A program made the position numbers and the translations under genes. A stretch of 64,000 bases of DNA from Acinetobacter towneri DSM 14962 = CIP 107472 (GTDB lineage: Bacteria; Pseudomonadota; Gammaproteobacteria; Pseudomonadales; Moraxellaceae): NCBI RefSeq assembly GCF_000368785.1, contig NZ_KB849695.1, forward strand, positions 103,650-167,649. Reading direction: 5' to 3'. The notes below the pieces were generated by a model. That model was not told where the DNA came from, did not search any database, and saw only the letters and a list, made by a program, of their open reading frames with translations. Of this stretch, positions 35,603 to 45,091 are shown piece after piece. The stretch's first letter is position 1. Every line of letters starts with the position of its first letter.

Positions 35603-37606
35603 TTATGACTTTGATGGTAATTGTGGATTCAGCCATGCAATAAACTGCGCTGCGATAGTAACCAACAATTGTTCCGCTTTTTGATTATTAGGATATTCCA
35701 ATTGATCAAACACAAGTTGCCCATTCCTAAAGTGACAGCCCAAGGTCAATTGCTGCACATAATGTGGTGATGCCATGTGAAACGCCACATATTGTCCTTC
35801 ACTCATGGCTTTGGCATAGCTCAGTGCCAAACAGTGTTTAAAGTTTTTCGATTCTTCAATAATACGGTCTAAATCGGTCAGTTCTTCAAAACACCAACCT
35901 GAAAAGTACAATATTTGCTGCGGGCTTTTCGCCTGCCATGTGCTACATGGAATTTCTTTTTTCAGTTTGGCAAATAGCTCTGCTTTATACACTTGTTGAT
36001 GCCAATGCACCGCTTGATGAAACAACCCCAACCAACTCAAACTTTTTGGAATATGCGTATGCGCTGCAAAATACTCCAGTAAATAGTCACGCACATAACT
36101 GTCAAATACCGAAATACGTGTATTGTGCGCACGTAAATAAAAACGCTGCCGAAAATCATCAGGCTGAATCTGATAACGCTGCAATACCGTATAAAAGTCA
36201 CGTTGCTGCTGACTATCAGACTGAATATAGTCCAACAAAGCTGTCGGTAAATCTTGGGTGATCTGCTGTAAATACAACATATAACTTTGCATGACACGAC
36301 TTAAACGCCGAAATACATGCTTGACCAAATGCTCATCGTGTTGCGCCACGGTTTTCAGCAAAGTCATCCATTCATCCAAATACAAAATAGAAGGACTAAT
36401 GGCAACCCGCGGATCATCCAACGATTGTTTTTCGCCATGCGGCATTAAACTGACATTATGCGCATGTGCGAACCACGCTTGCTGTGTCGCATATACATTA
36501 CAGCTTTGAATGAACATACGTGCGGCTGAATATTGAAAATATTGCAAAGTTGCCAAAATAATCCGTGGATGTGCCTGACTACAATCGACAAAACTGAGCG
36601 CAGTCACTGCCACCCGCACACTGGTATGATGAATATTTAAACTAAGCCAATCCAACACTTGTGCAGACTGTTTAAACAGCCAATTCACCGCACGTGGATA
36701 ATCAAATAACGGCAGTTTGGCGACTTTCTTTTGCCAAATTAAAGGGCAAGATTTTAAAAAATGCGGTTTCGCCAAAGCATCGGAACGCTGCCACACCTCA
36801 CGGTGCATTAAACGCGCAAAACCCAATAAATGCCCATGTTCTTCGGCATGTCGATACAACAACCGAATATCATCCTGATGATCGATTAAATCCTGCAAAT
36901 TAAATCGTTCAGGAAATGAAATACTTAAAATACGATGCATGGCTTTAGGTAGAAATTCTGCCGCACTAAAACAAAAATCATCATAACTTTGCATCAGTGC
37001 TTGCACTGGCAAAAAGGTTTCACCCTCTACAAATTCCAAAGCACACAGTGTCGATAAAGTAGTTAAAACATCTTCAGGAATGTGCTGCCCTTGCTGCACA
37101 AATTTGGTCAATACTGGTTGATACTGATCGTCTGCCTGCATTAATGCCTGATCTAAAATTTGTGCCTGCATTGCATCTAAATGCAATAACAATTGCTTAA
37201 CCCGTGCTGCACCATCTACCCACAGGTAAACTTGCTGCAGAATCAATTGTCGCAATTGCTGCGCCTGATTACGCAAAAATAAAGAATGCTGCGGTTTTAA
37301 ATCCCCAGTCAAAAAATGCAGATCATGTAAGAAAAAATCTTCAAATGCTTCTTGCTGTTTCCCCGCAAATTCAAAGTGAGTTTCTATTAAATTTGTATGC
37401 GATTTTGGCGGATAAAATTCAAGACTAAACAGACCATTCAGCAATTCGACCCGATGCTGCAAAGGATCGATCCGAAACAAATTTTGTGCTGTAAAATGTC
37501 CAACCAAATCCATTTGATCTTGATAGATTTCTGCGGCCACACTGGAAATACGAACCAATTGCTGTGCAACGGCATGCAACTGGCTATGCTGGCAAATTGG
37601 CTGCAT
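35603..37606 (-). CDS. Large PcfJ-like protein of unknown function
   Basis: A 667-residue protein with no signal peptide or membrane helices and an unusual richness in Gln, His and Leu. Only the C-terminal 90 residues look familiar: NFKHCLALSYAKAMSEG, VAFHMASP, TLGCHFRNGQLVFDQLEYPNN resembles the PcfJ pattern (a His-Cys, a Tyr, a Gly-rich turn, then a strand and Asn). The N-terminal 560 residues show helical segments but no motif. PcfJ proteins were first seen on conjugative elements of Firmicutes and have no proven activity. It lies upstream of the PIF1-like helicase, which begins about 100 bases on. Confidence 0.6.
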   Translation of the reverse strand: MQPICQHSQLHAVAQQLVRISSVAAEIYQDQMDLVGHFTAQNLFRIDPLQHRVELLNGLFSLEFYPPKSHTNLIETHFEFAGKQQEAFEDFFLHDLHFLTGDLKPQHSLFLRNQAQQLRQLILQQVYLWVDGAARVKQLLLHLDAMQAQILDQALMQADDQYQPVLTKFVQQGQHIPEDVLTTLSTLCALEFVEGETFLPVQALMQSYDDFCFSAAEFLPKAMHRILSISFPERFNLQDLIDHQDDIRLLYRHAEEHGHLLGFARLMHREVWQRSDALAKPHFLKSCPLIWQKKVAKLPLFDYPRAVNWLFKQSAQVLDWLSLNIHHTSVRVAVTALSFVDCSQAHPRIILATLQYFQYSAARMFIQSCNVYATQQAWFAHAHNVSLMPHGEKQSLDDPRVAISPSILYLDEWMTLLKTVAQHDEHLVKHVFRRLSRVMQSYMLYLQQITQDLPTALLDYIQSDSQQQRDFYTVLQRYQIQPDDFRQRFYLRAHNTRISVFDSYVRDYLLEYFAAHTHIPKSLSWLGLFHQAVHWHQQVYKAELFAKLKKEIPCSTWQAKSPQQILYFSGWCFEELTDLDRIIEESKNFKHCLALSYAKAMSEGQYVAFHMASPHYVQQLTLGCHFRNGQLVFDQLEYPNNQKAEQLLVTIAAQFIAWLNPQLPSKS

Positions 37607-38062
37607 ATACGCTCCTCATGCTTAAGTGCGGTCTATCTAAGTGTCATCTTATTTTTATTTGATTGCACCGACTAGACCCATCACGTGATACATCCCTATT
37701 TTTTGTTTTTTATTTCCATCTGCAAAAAGTGGACAATTCTTCAATCGAGCTTAAGCCACTTATTAATTGAATTACACCTGAAATTTATGTGAACGGTATC
37801 TACACCTTAAAATTAGAGATACAAAAACACTATAAACAAGATTTAAGCCCTTGCCTATAGCCTGCGCACAACTTCAGAAAAAATAAAAACCCATTAAAAA
37901 ACAAATAAATTTCAATTGATTAGTTTGCATTATTTACTCAGAAAATAGGGTTGGTGTTTGGTAGGTAGGATTTCACCACAAAGCATTGAATACTCAAATC
38001 ACGGTTCAACACCGCGATAACAACACATTATTCCAATACCCAATGCAAGAAGGAATCTGAGC
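37607..38062. other. Intergenic region upstream of the alcohol dehydrogenase gene
   Basis: No credible coding frame is seen. The stretch is AT-rich and separates the divergent PcfJ-like gene and alcohol dehydrogenase gene, so it holds both promoters. The dehydrogenase has a good AAGGAA ribosome site nine bases before its ATG. No strong terminator or riboswitch was recognised. Confidence 0.6.
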
Positions 38063-39235
38063 ATGGCTTTTAAAAATATTGCAGATCAAACCAACGGTTT
38101 TTATATTCCTTGTGTGTCTCTCTTCGGCCCTGGTTGTGCCAAAGAAATTGGCGTAAGAGCGCAAAATTTAGGTGCTAAAAAAGCCCTGATTGTGACAGAT
38201 GAAGGACTGTTTAAATTTGGCGTAGCCGATACCATTGCAGGCTATCTCACCGAAGCAGGCGTTGCTAGCCATATCTTTGCAGGTGCTGAGCCAAACCCAA
38301 CCGACATTAACGTACATAAAGGTGTCGATGCCTACAATGCCAATCAATGCGACTTTATTGTGTCTTTAGGTGGTGGTTCTTCACATGACTGCGCCAAAGG
38401 CATTGGCTTAGTTACCGCAGGTGGTGGGCATATTCGTGATTATGAAGGCATTGATAAAAGTACCGTGCCAATGACCCCGCTAATTGCCATTAACACCACA
38501 GCAGGTACAGCATCGGAAATGACCCGTTTCTGTATCATTACCAACACTGACACGCACGTTAAAATGGCAATTGTCGATTGGCGCTGCACACCACTCATCG
38601 CCATTGATGATCCAAAACTCATGATTGCCAAACCTGCAGGTTTAACCGCAGCAACAGGCATGGATGCTTTAACTCACGCTGTAGAAGCCTACGTTTCAAC
38701 TGCAGCCAATCCTATTACCGATGCCTGCGCTGAAAAAGCTATTCGTATGATTAGCCAGTGGCTTAGCCCTGCCGTGGCAAATGGTGAAAATATTGAAGCA
38801 CGTGATGCCATGAGCTATGCGCAATATTTGGCTGGTATGGCATTTAATAATGCCTCATTGGGTTATGTGCATGCCATGGCGCATCAACTCGGTGGTTTCT
38901 ACAACTTGCCGCACGGCGTCTGTAATGCAATTTTACTGCCGCATGTTTGCGAATTTAACCTGATTGCCTGCCCTGAGCGTTATGCAGATATTGCAGAATT
39001 GATGGGAGTCAATACTGACGGATTAACCACCACAGAAGCCGCCTATGCCGCGATTGATGCTATTCGTGAACTATCTAGCTCGATTGGTATTCCAACAGGT
39101 TTAGCAGAGTTAGGCGTGAAAGAAGATGACTTGGCGATTATGGCTGAAAATGCACAAAAAGATGCCTGCATGCTCACCAACCCACGTAAAGCCAATCATG
39201 CACAAGTGGTCGAAATTTTTAAAGCCGCGATGTAA
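38063..39235 (+). CDS. Iron-containing alcohol dehydrogenase
   Basis: A 390-residue group III NAD-dependent alcohol dehydrogenase. The cofactor loop is SLGGGSSHDCAKGIG (residues about 96-110), and the metal ligands appear as Asp in DALTHAVEAYVS, His in HAMAHQLGG and the later LPHGVCNAILLPH. The length and the ending are those of the ethanol/methanol dehydrogenase-like branch (YiaY, AdhB, Mdh). The aldehyde dehydrogenase at 41970 would oxidise its product, so this locus probably oxidises an alcohol to its acid. Exact alcohol unknown. Confidence 0.92.
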   Translation: MAFKNIADQTNGFYIPCVSLFGPGCAKEIGVRAQNLGAKKALIVTDEGLFKFGVADTIAGYLTEAGVASHIFAGAEPNPTDINVHKGVDAYNANQCDFIVSLGGGSSHDCAKGIGLVTAGGGHIRDYEGIDKSTVPMTPLIAINTTAGTASEMTRFCIITNTDTHVKMAIVDWRCTPLIAIDDPKLMIAKPAGLTAATGMDALTHAVEAYVSTAANPITDACAEKAIRMISQWLSPAVANGENIEARDAMSYAQYLAGMAFNNASLGYVHAMAHQLGGFYNLPHGVCNAILLPHVCEFNLIACPERYADIAELMGVNTDGLTTTEAAYAAIDAIRELSSSIGIPTGLAELGVKEDDLAIMAENAQKDACMLTNPRKANHAQVVEIFKAAM

Positions 39236-39333
39236 TTTGAATCTCCTGCTGAGTGAATCAAGATTTGCTCAGCATCTCCCATCCTTTTTTTCAATTTTCC
39301 TCTTTTGCTGTTTTATTTTTATCCTTCCCTTTG

Positions 39334-39366
39334 GCAGAACCATCTCAGATGCGTTCTGCTTTTTTT
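39334..39366 (+). terminator. Terminator after alcohol dehydrogenase
   Basis: GCAGAAC and GTTCTGC form the base of a stem further extended by CAT and ATG, and are followed by seven T. It is about 100 bases after the stop and would prevent read-through into the hydrolase gene. Confidence 0.82.
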
Positions 39367-39446
39367 GCTGTTCAGAACAAAATGAACTCGCAGCATAAAA
39401 CTAAAGCGATTTAGATGCAGAGGGTTTGCATAATTCAATTTGACAA

Positions 39447-40478
39447 ATGCGCACAGCTCATCAAGGATATAGTCAAAATAAAATGGATGACGAACACCTT
39501 ATGCTGTTAAGTAAAAAACAAAAAACAACACCAAGCTATCAACCCGATATTTTGGGTGCCGATTACCAACAAATGACGCTGGATTTTCCTTCGGATTATG
39601 AAGGCAAAGTGATTGCTACCTTGGTACGCAAAAAAGCCGAACAGGAAACCCGTAAAGCCGTACTTTATATTCATGGTTTTATTGACTATTTTTTTCAAAC
39701 AGAAATGGCAGACCAGTTTAATCAGCATGGTTATGACTTTTATGCCCTAGATTTACGTAAATATGGGCGTTCGCATTTGTCACATCAAAATTGGTACAAT
39801 GTGCGCAGCTTGTCTGAATATGATGCAGAAATTTCCGCTGCACTTGAGCAAATTGCCACAGAAGAACATGACTCAGTAATTTTGGCAGGACATTCAACAG
39901 GTGGATTAATCACCACGTTATATGTGGCACATCATCCCAATCATCCACTGATTCGTGGTTTATGGTGCAACAGCCCTTTTTATGATTTCAATATGAGCGA
40001 GATTGAGAAAAAATTCGGCATTCCTCGTTTAAGCCAATTGGGCAAATTGCTGCCAGAAATGAAATTTCCAAGCCGCCTTAATCCATTTTATGTACCAAGT
40101 CTACACAAACAATATCATGGTGAATGGTTATTTAATTTGGAATGGAAGAAACCGCGCTATCCTAAAGTGCGATTAAGTTTTGTACGTGCAATTCATGAAG
40201 CACAAAAAGAAATTCATGCTAGCGTACATTTGGGTGTACCAACCTTAATTATGCATGCGAGTCAAAGTAGTTATCCACGCCAATGGAATGAGATTGCGCA
40301 ACGCACTGACGTAATTTTGGATGTTGCAGATATGCAAAAATATGGGCATCACATGCATGGTGATATTCAGCTTTGCCAAATTGAAGATGGCGTGCATGAT
40401 TTGGTGCTTTCTGCGCCAGAAGTCCGCGCGGAAGTGTATCAGTCCTTGTTTGACTGGTTAAACCGCAAAGGGCTGTAA
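39447..40478 (+). CDS. Alpha/beta hydrolase (monoglyceride lipase-like)
   Basis: A 343-residue cytoplasmic hydrolase. The oxyanion segment is VLYIHGFIDYFF, the nucleophile elbow is LAGHSTGG (residues about 147-154, Ser in GHS), and the likely His is in IEDGVHDLVLS near the C-terminus, all in the order of the alpha/beta fold. The substrate is unknown; it resembles the serine aminopeptidase/lysophospholipase (Hydrolase_4) group. Start choices are 39447, 39483 (with AAGGAT before it) and 39501. It lies between the alcohol dehydrogenase and the regulator gene but on its own transcript by the terminator. Confidence 0.85.
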   Translation: MRTAHQGYSQNKMDDEHLMLLSKKQKTTPSYQPDILGADYQQMTLDFPSDYEGKVIATLVRKKAEQETRKAVLYIHGFIDYFFQTEMADQFNQHGYDFYALDLRKYGRSHLSHQNWYNVRSLSEYDAEISAALEQIATEEHDSVILAGHSTGGLITTLYVAHHPNHPLIRGLWCNSPFYDFNMSEIEKKFGIPRLSQLGKLLPEMKFPSRLNPFYVPSLHKQYHGEWLFNLEWKKPRYPKVRLSFVRAIHEAQKEIHASVHLGVPTLIMHASQSSYPRQWNEIAQRTDVILDVADMQKYGHHMHGDIQLCQIEDGVHDLVLSAPEVRAEVYQSLFDWLNRKGL

Positions 40479-40517
40479 AAACTAAAAAAAACAGTAAGAC
40501 TAAAGGACAGTGAAATG

Positions 40518-40551
40518 AAAGCCTAAAGACTTGATTCGTCATTTAGGCTTT
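40518..40551. terminator. Convergent terminator between hydrolase and GAF regulator
   Basis: AAAGCCTAAA and TTTAGGCTTT form a perfect ten-base stem around a 14-base loop, overlapping the last bases of the regulator gene. It suits termination of both converging genes, though T-runs are short. Confidence 0.6.
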
Positions 40552-41724
40552 GTATTTTAATAAAATTTGATGTGCAGGATGATGCTTTGGCATCAGTTCA
40601 ATTAAACGCTCTACCGCATCAATCGCTTCAGGGCTATGCGCCAAATGTTTCAGCAATACATCGGTATCTTGTGCATTAAAAATGGCATCACTCAGGCGTG
40701 ATTCTAAACAATCTCGCCATGCGCATAAAAATGGACTTTCAGTTTTCGCCAAAAATACCCCTGCACACGTTTGCAAGGCAGACTGCACATAACCTGCATC
40801 TAAAGCCTGCTCAGCTTGTAAAAAATCGGCTTCAATATGCGCCAAAACTCGGTAAGGACGCGAGCCGAGCATCCCCCCTAAAATATCGCGTAATTGCGAC
40901 ATTTCAGCTTTTAGCGTTCCCATGCTGACTTTACGCTCACCATATAGTGCTTGGTGTAAAGTGTCTAAACTCATGCCTTGTGGGCAAAGTGCCAAAATCA
41001 CCAATATTTCAATTTGACGCGGTGTCATCACCACCACTTTGCCATTAAATAACACCTGTGGCACACGAAACGCGCGAATATAAAGCTGCTGTTTTTGCTG
41101 TTCCAGCAACGCATTTTGAATTAAAGAAGCACAGCGCTCTGCTGCCAACAAACCCAAACTGTTATGATTTTTCCAAGTGGTCGATAAATCAATCACGCCC
41201 AACACTTGTTTGGAATGTGGGTCTAAAATTGGTGCGGCATAACAAACCCAGTCATGTAACGATGACATATAATGTTCACTGGAAAACACACAACTGGCTT
41301 GCTGAGTTTTGAGTGACAAAGCCAAAGCATTGGTACCCACCAACTCTTCACGCCACTGTCCACCCTCTACAAAATGTACTCGTTCCGCCACATTACGCAT
41401 TTGAGCGCTCGCTGCCGTCCAAATAATCGTACTGCCCACATCGCCCACGGCTGCCACCATGTCGGACTGCTGCGCGATATGTTTTAAATCTTCTGCGCAA
41501 TTTTGCACAGCTCTCTGTAAAGCCGAACCGCCTTGCGGATGCGATAAACTGGAATTTAACGGAGCAGCCTGCCGATCTACAGGAATTTCTGCAATTTCAG
41601 AGCGTTGCCAAGAATTTAAAATACTCTGCTGAATTTGCTGCGCATGCAGCGGCGATAAACTACTGCTTTGTCTAAACCGTTCAATATGCAGTTTTTTTTC
41701 CAATAGATCTTGTTTTTTCATCAT
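40543..41724 (-). CDS. GAF-domain transcriptional regulator (AcoR-like N-terminus)
   Basis: A 393-residue protein. The N-terminal part (SILNSWQRSEI, GSTIIWTAAS, FVEGGQWREELVGTNALALSLK, HYMSSLHDWVCYAAPILDP) matches the sensor region of AcoR-type activators of acetoin and alcohol catabolism. Unlike AcoR it has no sigma-54 AAA+ domain (no GAFTGA). Residues about 245-310 (MTPRQIEILVILALCP, YGERKVSMGTLKAEMSQLRDILGG, SRPYRVLAHIEADF) look like a winged-helix DNA-binding domain. It is divergent from the aldehyde dehydrogenase gene and probably its regulator. Ligand unknown, perhaps an alcohol or aldehyde. Confidence 0.82.
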   Translation of the reverse strand: MMKKQDLLEKKLHIERFRQSSSLSPLHAQQIQQSILNSWQRSEIAEIPVDRQAAPLNSSLSHPQGGSALQRAVQNCAEDLKHIAQQSDMVAAVGDVGSTIIWTAASAQMRNVAERVHFVEGGQWREELVGTNALALSLKTQQASCVFSSEHYMSSLHDWVCYAAPILDPHSKQVLGVIDLSTTWKNHNSLGLLAAERCASLIQNALLEQQKQQLYIRAFRVPQVLFNGKVVVMTPRQIEILVILALCPQGMSLDTLHQALYGERKVSMGTLKAEMSQLRDILGGMLGSRPYRVLAHIEADFLQAEQALDAGYVQSALQTCAGVFLAKTESPFLCAWRDCLESRLSDAIFNAQDTDVLLKHLAHSPEAIDAVERLIELMPKHHPAHQILLKYKA

Positions 41725-41810
41725 GACTGATTCTCACAATCCTGTGGGCATTACATCCATTGTACTGCTTACTTTTGTAAGGATTTGTTCGCTGCTTGTA
41801 AACCTGCAAC

Positions 41811-41832
41811 TTTCCAACCTTTTTCCAACCTT
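41811..41832. repeat. Tandem 11-base direct repeat TTTCCAACCTT
   Basis: Two perfect copies (41811-41821 and 41822-41832) lie back to back in the promoter region between the GAF regulator and the aldehyde dehydrogenase gene. The period of eleven bases is about one DNA turn, as expected for a binding site for two regulator units on one face of the helix. Confidence 0.7.
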
Positions 41833-41865
41833 ATATTGGTATGCTAATCAAATAACGTACTAAAG

Positions 41866-41879
41866 TACCTTATACCTTA
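41866..41879. repeat. Tandem 7-base direct repeat TACCTTA
   Basis: Two perfect copies abut at 41866-41872 and 41873-41879. The core ACCTT is shared with the upstream 11-base repeat. Its place, about 90 bases before the aldehyde dehydrogenase start, suits an activator or operator site. Confidence 0.6.
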
Positions 41880-41969
41880 GCCGTAAATTTAACCTGATTT
41901 TAGACACAGGATTGTGATAAAAGGTAAAGATGACGGCAGATTATAAAAAACCATCAAAGGAAGAGAATT

Positions 41970-43481
41970 ATGCGTTACGTAGATCCCAATCAACCCGGTT
42001 CAAAAGTTCAATTTAAAGCACAATACGAAAACTTTATTGGTGGCGAGTGGGTCGCCCCTGTAAAAGGCGAATACTTTGAAAATATCTCTCCTGTAGATGG
42101 CAAAGTATTTACCAAAGTCCCACGCTCATCGGCAGAAGACATTGAACTGGCTTTAGATGCAGCCCATAAAGCCAAAGCACAATGGAACAGCTCATCTCCA
42201 ACCACACGCTCCAACATTCTGCTTAAAATTGCAGATCGTTTAGAACAAAATCTAGAATTATTGGCAGTGGCAGAAACATGGGATAATGGTAAGCCTGTTC
42301 GGGAAACATTGGCTGCCGACATTCCATTGGCGATTGACCATTTCCGTTATTTTGCAGGCTGTATTCGTGCCCAAGAAGGCGGAATTTCTGAAATTGATGA
42401 AGATACCATTGCCTATCACTTTCATGAGCCGTTGGGCGTTGTGGGGCAAATTATTCCATGGAACTTCCCAATTTTAATGGCAACATGGAAACTTGCACCT
42501 GCTTTGGCTGCGGGTAACTGTATTGTACTTAAACCTGCGGAGCAAACCCCTGCTAGTATTTTAGTTTTGGTCGAACTGATTCAAGATTTATTGCCAGCAG
42601 GCGTATTAAACGTAGTCAATGGTTACGGTGTAGAAGTGGGTCGCCCATTGGCAACCAATCCACGTATTGCCAAAATTGCATTCACAGGTTCAACCCAGGT
42701 CGGTCAATTGATCATGCAATACGCCACTGAAAACATCATTCCAGTGACTTTAGAGCTTGGTGGTAAATCTCCAAATATTTTCTTTGAAGATATTATGGCG
42801 CAAGATGACGACTACTTAGACAAAGCACTCGAAGGCTTTGCTATGTTTGCGCTGAATCAGGGTGAAATTTGTACTTGTCCATCACGTGCGCTCGTACAGG
42901 AAAGTATTGCTGACCGTTTCCTTGAAAAAGCCATTGAACGTGTTAAACGTATTAAAACAGGTCACCCGCTTGATACTGAAACTATGATTGGTGCGCAGGC
43001 ATCGCAAGAACAACAAAACAAAATCTTGGGTTGTATTGCGACAGGTCGTGCCGAAGGTGCGCAAGTTTTAACAGGTGGCGGTGAACGTCATGAAGTTGGC
43101 AGTGGTTTCTATATTGAGCCGACAATTTTCAAAGGCACCAATGACATGAAAATTTTCCAAGAAGAAATTTTCGGCCCAGTGCTTTCTGTGACTACATTTA
43201 AAGACTTTGATGAAGCCATTAAAATTGCCAATGACACCATTTACGGTTTAGGTGCAGGTGTTTGGTCACGTTCTGCGCACACTTCTTACCGTGCAGGCCG
43301 TGCTATTCAGGCGGGTCGCGTTTGGACGAACTGTTACCACATCTACCCTGCGCATGCCGCTTTCGGTGGTTATAAAAAATCAGGTATTGGCCGTGAAAAC
43401 CACAAGATGATGTTAGAACATTATCAACAAACCAAGAACTTGTTGGTGAGCTACTCAACTAAACCTGCTGGCTTCTTCTAA
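41970..43481 (+). CDS. NAD(P)-dependent aldehyde dehydrogenase (ExaC/AcoD-like)
   Basis: Oxidises acetaldehyde or similar aldehydes to acids. The 503-residue protein has the cofactor region [20 protein letters not shown] and FTGSTQVG, the general-base Glu in LELGGKSPN (near residue 265) and the catalytic Cys in [11 protein letters not shown] (residues about 298-308). Its length and sequence match the ExaC/AcoD/YiaY-linked acetaldehyde dehydrogenases. GGAAGAG precedes the ATG by about seven bases. The divergent GAF regulator and upstream repeats suggest induced expression. Confidence 0.95.
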   Translation: MRYVDPNQPGSKVQFKAQYENFIGGEWVAPVKGEYFENISPVDGKVFTKVPRSSAEDIELALDAAHKAKAQWNSSSPTTRSNILLKIADRLEQNLELLAVAETWDNGKPVRETLAADIPLAIDHFRYFAGCIRAQEGGISEIDEDTIAYHFHEPLGVVGQIIPWNFPILMATWKLAPALAAGNCIVLKPAEQTPASILVLVELIQDLLPAGVLNVVNGYGVEVGRPLATNPRIAKIAFTGSTQVGQLIMQYATENIIPVTLELGGKSPNIFFEDIMAQDDDYLDKALEGFAMFALNQGEICTCPSRALVQESIADRFLEKAIERVKRIKTGHPLDTETMIGAQASQEQQNKILGCIATGRAEGAQVLTGGGERHEVGSGFYIEPTIFKGTNDMKIFQEEIFGPVLSVTTFKDFDEAIKIANDTIYGLGAGVWSRSAHTSYRAGRAIQAGRVWTNCYHIYPAHAAFGGYKKSGIGRENHKMMLEHYQQTKNLLVSYSTKPAGFF

Positions 43482-43512
43482 GTTGGTTAATTCAACCTTA
43501 ACATGATGAATG

Positions 43513-43540
43513 AAAATGCGAACTTCGGTTCGCATTTTTT
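43513..43540 (+). terminator. Terminator after aldehyde dehydrogenase
   Basis: AAAATGCGAA and TTCGCATTTT form a stem capped by CTTCGG, followed by T. It lies about 30 bases after the stop. Confidence 0.88.
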
Positions 43541-43660
43541 ATGTTTTGGATATACGAATGGACAAAAAGTAAAATAAAAAAGCCATTCATCCAAACAGAT
43601 TTTAAAGCCATAGACCTCAAGTTGCTGACATTAAAATCATGGATAAAAATCACAGACATA

Positions 43661-43690
43661 AAAAAGCACCATTTTTAAAATGATGCTTTT
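43661..43690 (-). terminator. Terminator after the YceI gene
   Basis: AAAAGCACCATTTT is mirrored by AAAATGATGCTTTT. The single difference becomes a G-U pair only in minus-strand RNA, which points to use by the YceI gene on that strand; an A-run before it gives the U-run. Confidence 0.82.
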
Positions 43691-43708
43691 TGATCAAATC
43701 ATTACTAC

Positions 43709-44302
43709 TTATTTTTTAGCAGCTACAGACGCTTCTGTAGTGATGTTGACAGTAATTTTATCACCTACGTTTGGTACATAGCTTGCGATACCAAATGCAG
43801 AACGGTTGAATGATGTTGTTGCATTAAAACCAACAGTCGCTGCCTGAGTCATTGGGTGTGGACCTTGTTTGTTCAATACTGCGTCAAGTACCACTGGCTT
43901 AGTTACACCTTTAACTGTTAAATCACCTGTGATTTTAAAGTTTTTCTTGTCTTGAGTTTCAACTTTGGTACTTTTAAAAGTAATGGTTGGATATTTTGCT
44001 GCATCAAACCAATCTGCTGCCATTAAGTGCTCATCTAAAGCTTTTACGTTGGTGTTGATGCTACTTAATGGAATCGTCACATTCACAGATGAGTTAGCAG
44101 GTTTTTTCTCATCAATGTTGATAGTACCTTGAATGTCTGAGAAGTTACCTGATGGCGTAGAAAAACCGAAGTGATCCCAAGTAAATACAGTAGCAGTATG
44201 CGTTGGGTCAATTTGATAAGCCACTGGTTTAGCCATTGTCATTGTTGCTGCAGACGCGATAGCCAAACCTAAAGCAATTGATTTCATGTTCATATTGTTC
44301 AT
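43709..44302 (-). CDS. YceI family periplasmic lipid-binding protein
   Basis: A 197-residue secreted protein. The signal peptide ends near residue 25 (SAATMTMA), after which the mature protein begins KPVAYQIDPTHTATVFTW. The core has DLTVKGVTKPVVLDAVL and AADWFDAAKYPTITFKS, hallmarks of the YceI fold, a lipocalin-like barrel that carries isoprenoids such as ubiquinone-8 in relatives. Function in stress response is family knowledge. It is monocistronic, ending in a terminator. Confidence 0.93.
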   Translation of the reverse strand: MNNMNMKSIALGLAIASAATMTMAKPVAYQIDPTHTATVFTWDHFGFSTPSGNFSDIQGTINIDEKKPANSSVNVTIPLSSINTNVKALDEHLMAADWFDAAKYPTITFKSTKVETQDKKNFKITGDLTVKGVTKPVVLDAVLNKQGPHPMTQAATVGFNATTSFNRSAFGIASYVPNVGDKITVNITTEASVAAKK

Positions 44303-44429
44303 CTCTAAAAGTGTTGATACGTTTCAATGAGGTTTAGTTTATAGATTTTTGCTGCAAATACAGGATTAAAGATAAAACAGTATGTTGCATGACTGAAACG
44401 ATAAATTTGTAAAAATATGCATGCGCGTT

Positions 44430-44870
44430 TTACATCGCTGTTGCAGGGCTGCGATATTGAATAAAACCTGTTCTTTTTGCGACACGATCATACAACTGCC
44501 GTGCCTGTAAATTATCTTCATGAGTCAGCCAATATACCCGATCACATTCACGCTGTTGCGCTGTTTGATTCACCTGCTGAATAAGCTGCTGAGCAATTCC
44601 CATCCCTCTGTACTCAGGCAAGGTATATAAATCTTGCAAATAGGCATAAGGTTTAAGCGTCCAGCAACTGTCATGTTCAATTACATGCACAATGGCGACA
44701 ACTTGAGTTTGATATACGGCAGCCAAGCCATAAATATAGGGTCGTTGAGGATCAGTTAGTTTTGACCAAGTCTGTTGTGTCACGTCATCACTGAGTTGCA
44801 CCCGATAAAATTGCTGATAGCCTTGCCAAAGTGCTTGCCATTGTTCAAACTGAATTCCGCTTAACGGCAC
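44430..44870 (-). CDS. GNAT family N-acetyltransferase
   Basis: A 146-residue acetyltransferase. The acetyl-CoA loop is YRGMGIAQQLIQQV (residues about 92-105), preceded by AYLQDLYTLPE and followed by RVYWLTHEDNLQARQLYDRVAKRTGFIQY, typical of the superfamily. The substrate is unknown. It lies alone between the YceI gene and a small hypothetical gene. Confidence 0.88.
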   Translation of the reverse strand: MPLSGIQFEQWQALWQGYQQFYRVQLSDDVTQQTWSKLTDPQRPYIYGLAAVYQTQVVAIVHVIEHDSCWTLKPYAYLQDLYTLPEYRGMGIAQQLIQQVNQTAQQRECDRVYWLTHEDNLQARQLYDRVAKRTGFIQYRSPATAM

Positions 44871-45011
44871 AATATCTATTTTTTGACTTAGTTATGCTGT
44901 ACTTGTGTTGTCTGCATGCTTGGATATTGCCTAATTGTTATATCTTGAAATGCTTGATGATTCACATTGAATATTATGCTTAGGCTATTTTATAAACTAT
45001 TTTTCAGCAAT

Positions 45012-45051
45012 AAAAAAAGCTTTACCCTACGCATAGAATAAAGCTATTTTT
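45012..45051 (-). terminator. Terminator after the 71-residue hypothetical gene
   Basis: AGCTTTA and TAAAGCT form a stem around a 14-base loop. The A-run on the plus strand (45012-45018) provides a seven-U run on minus-strand RNA. Confidence 0.75.
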
Positions 45052-45091
45052 GACGATACACCATTTAATGCACCGCATTCATCGCAATAGA

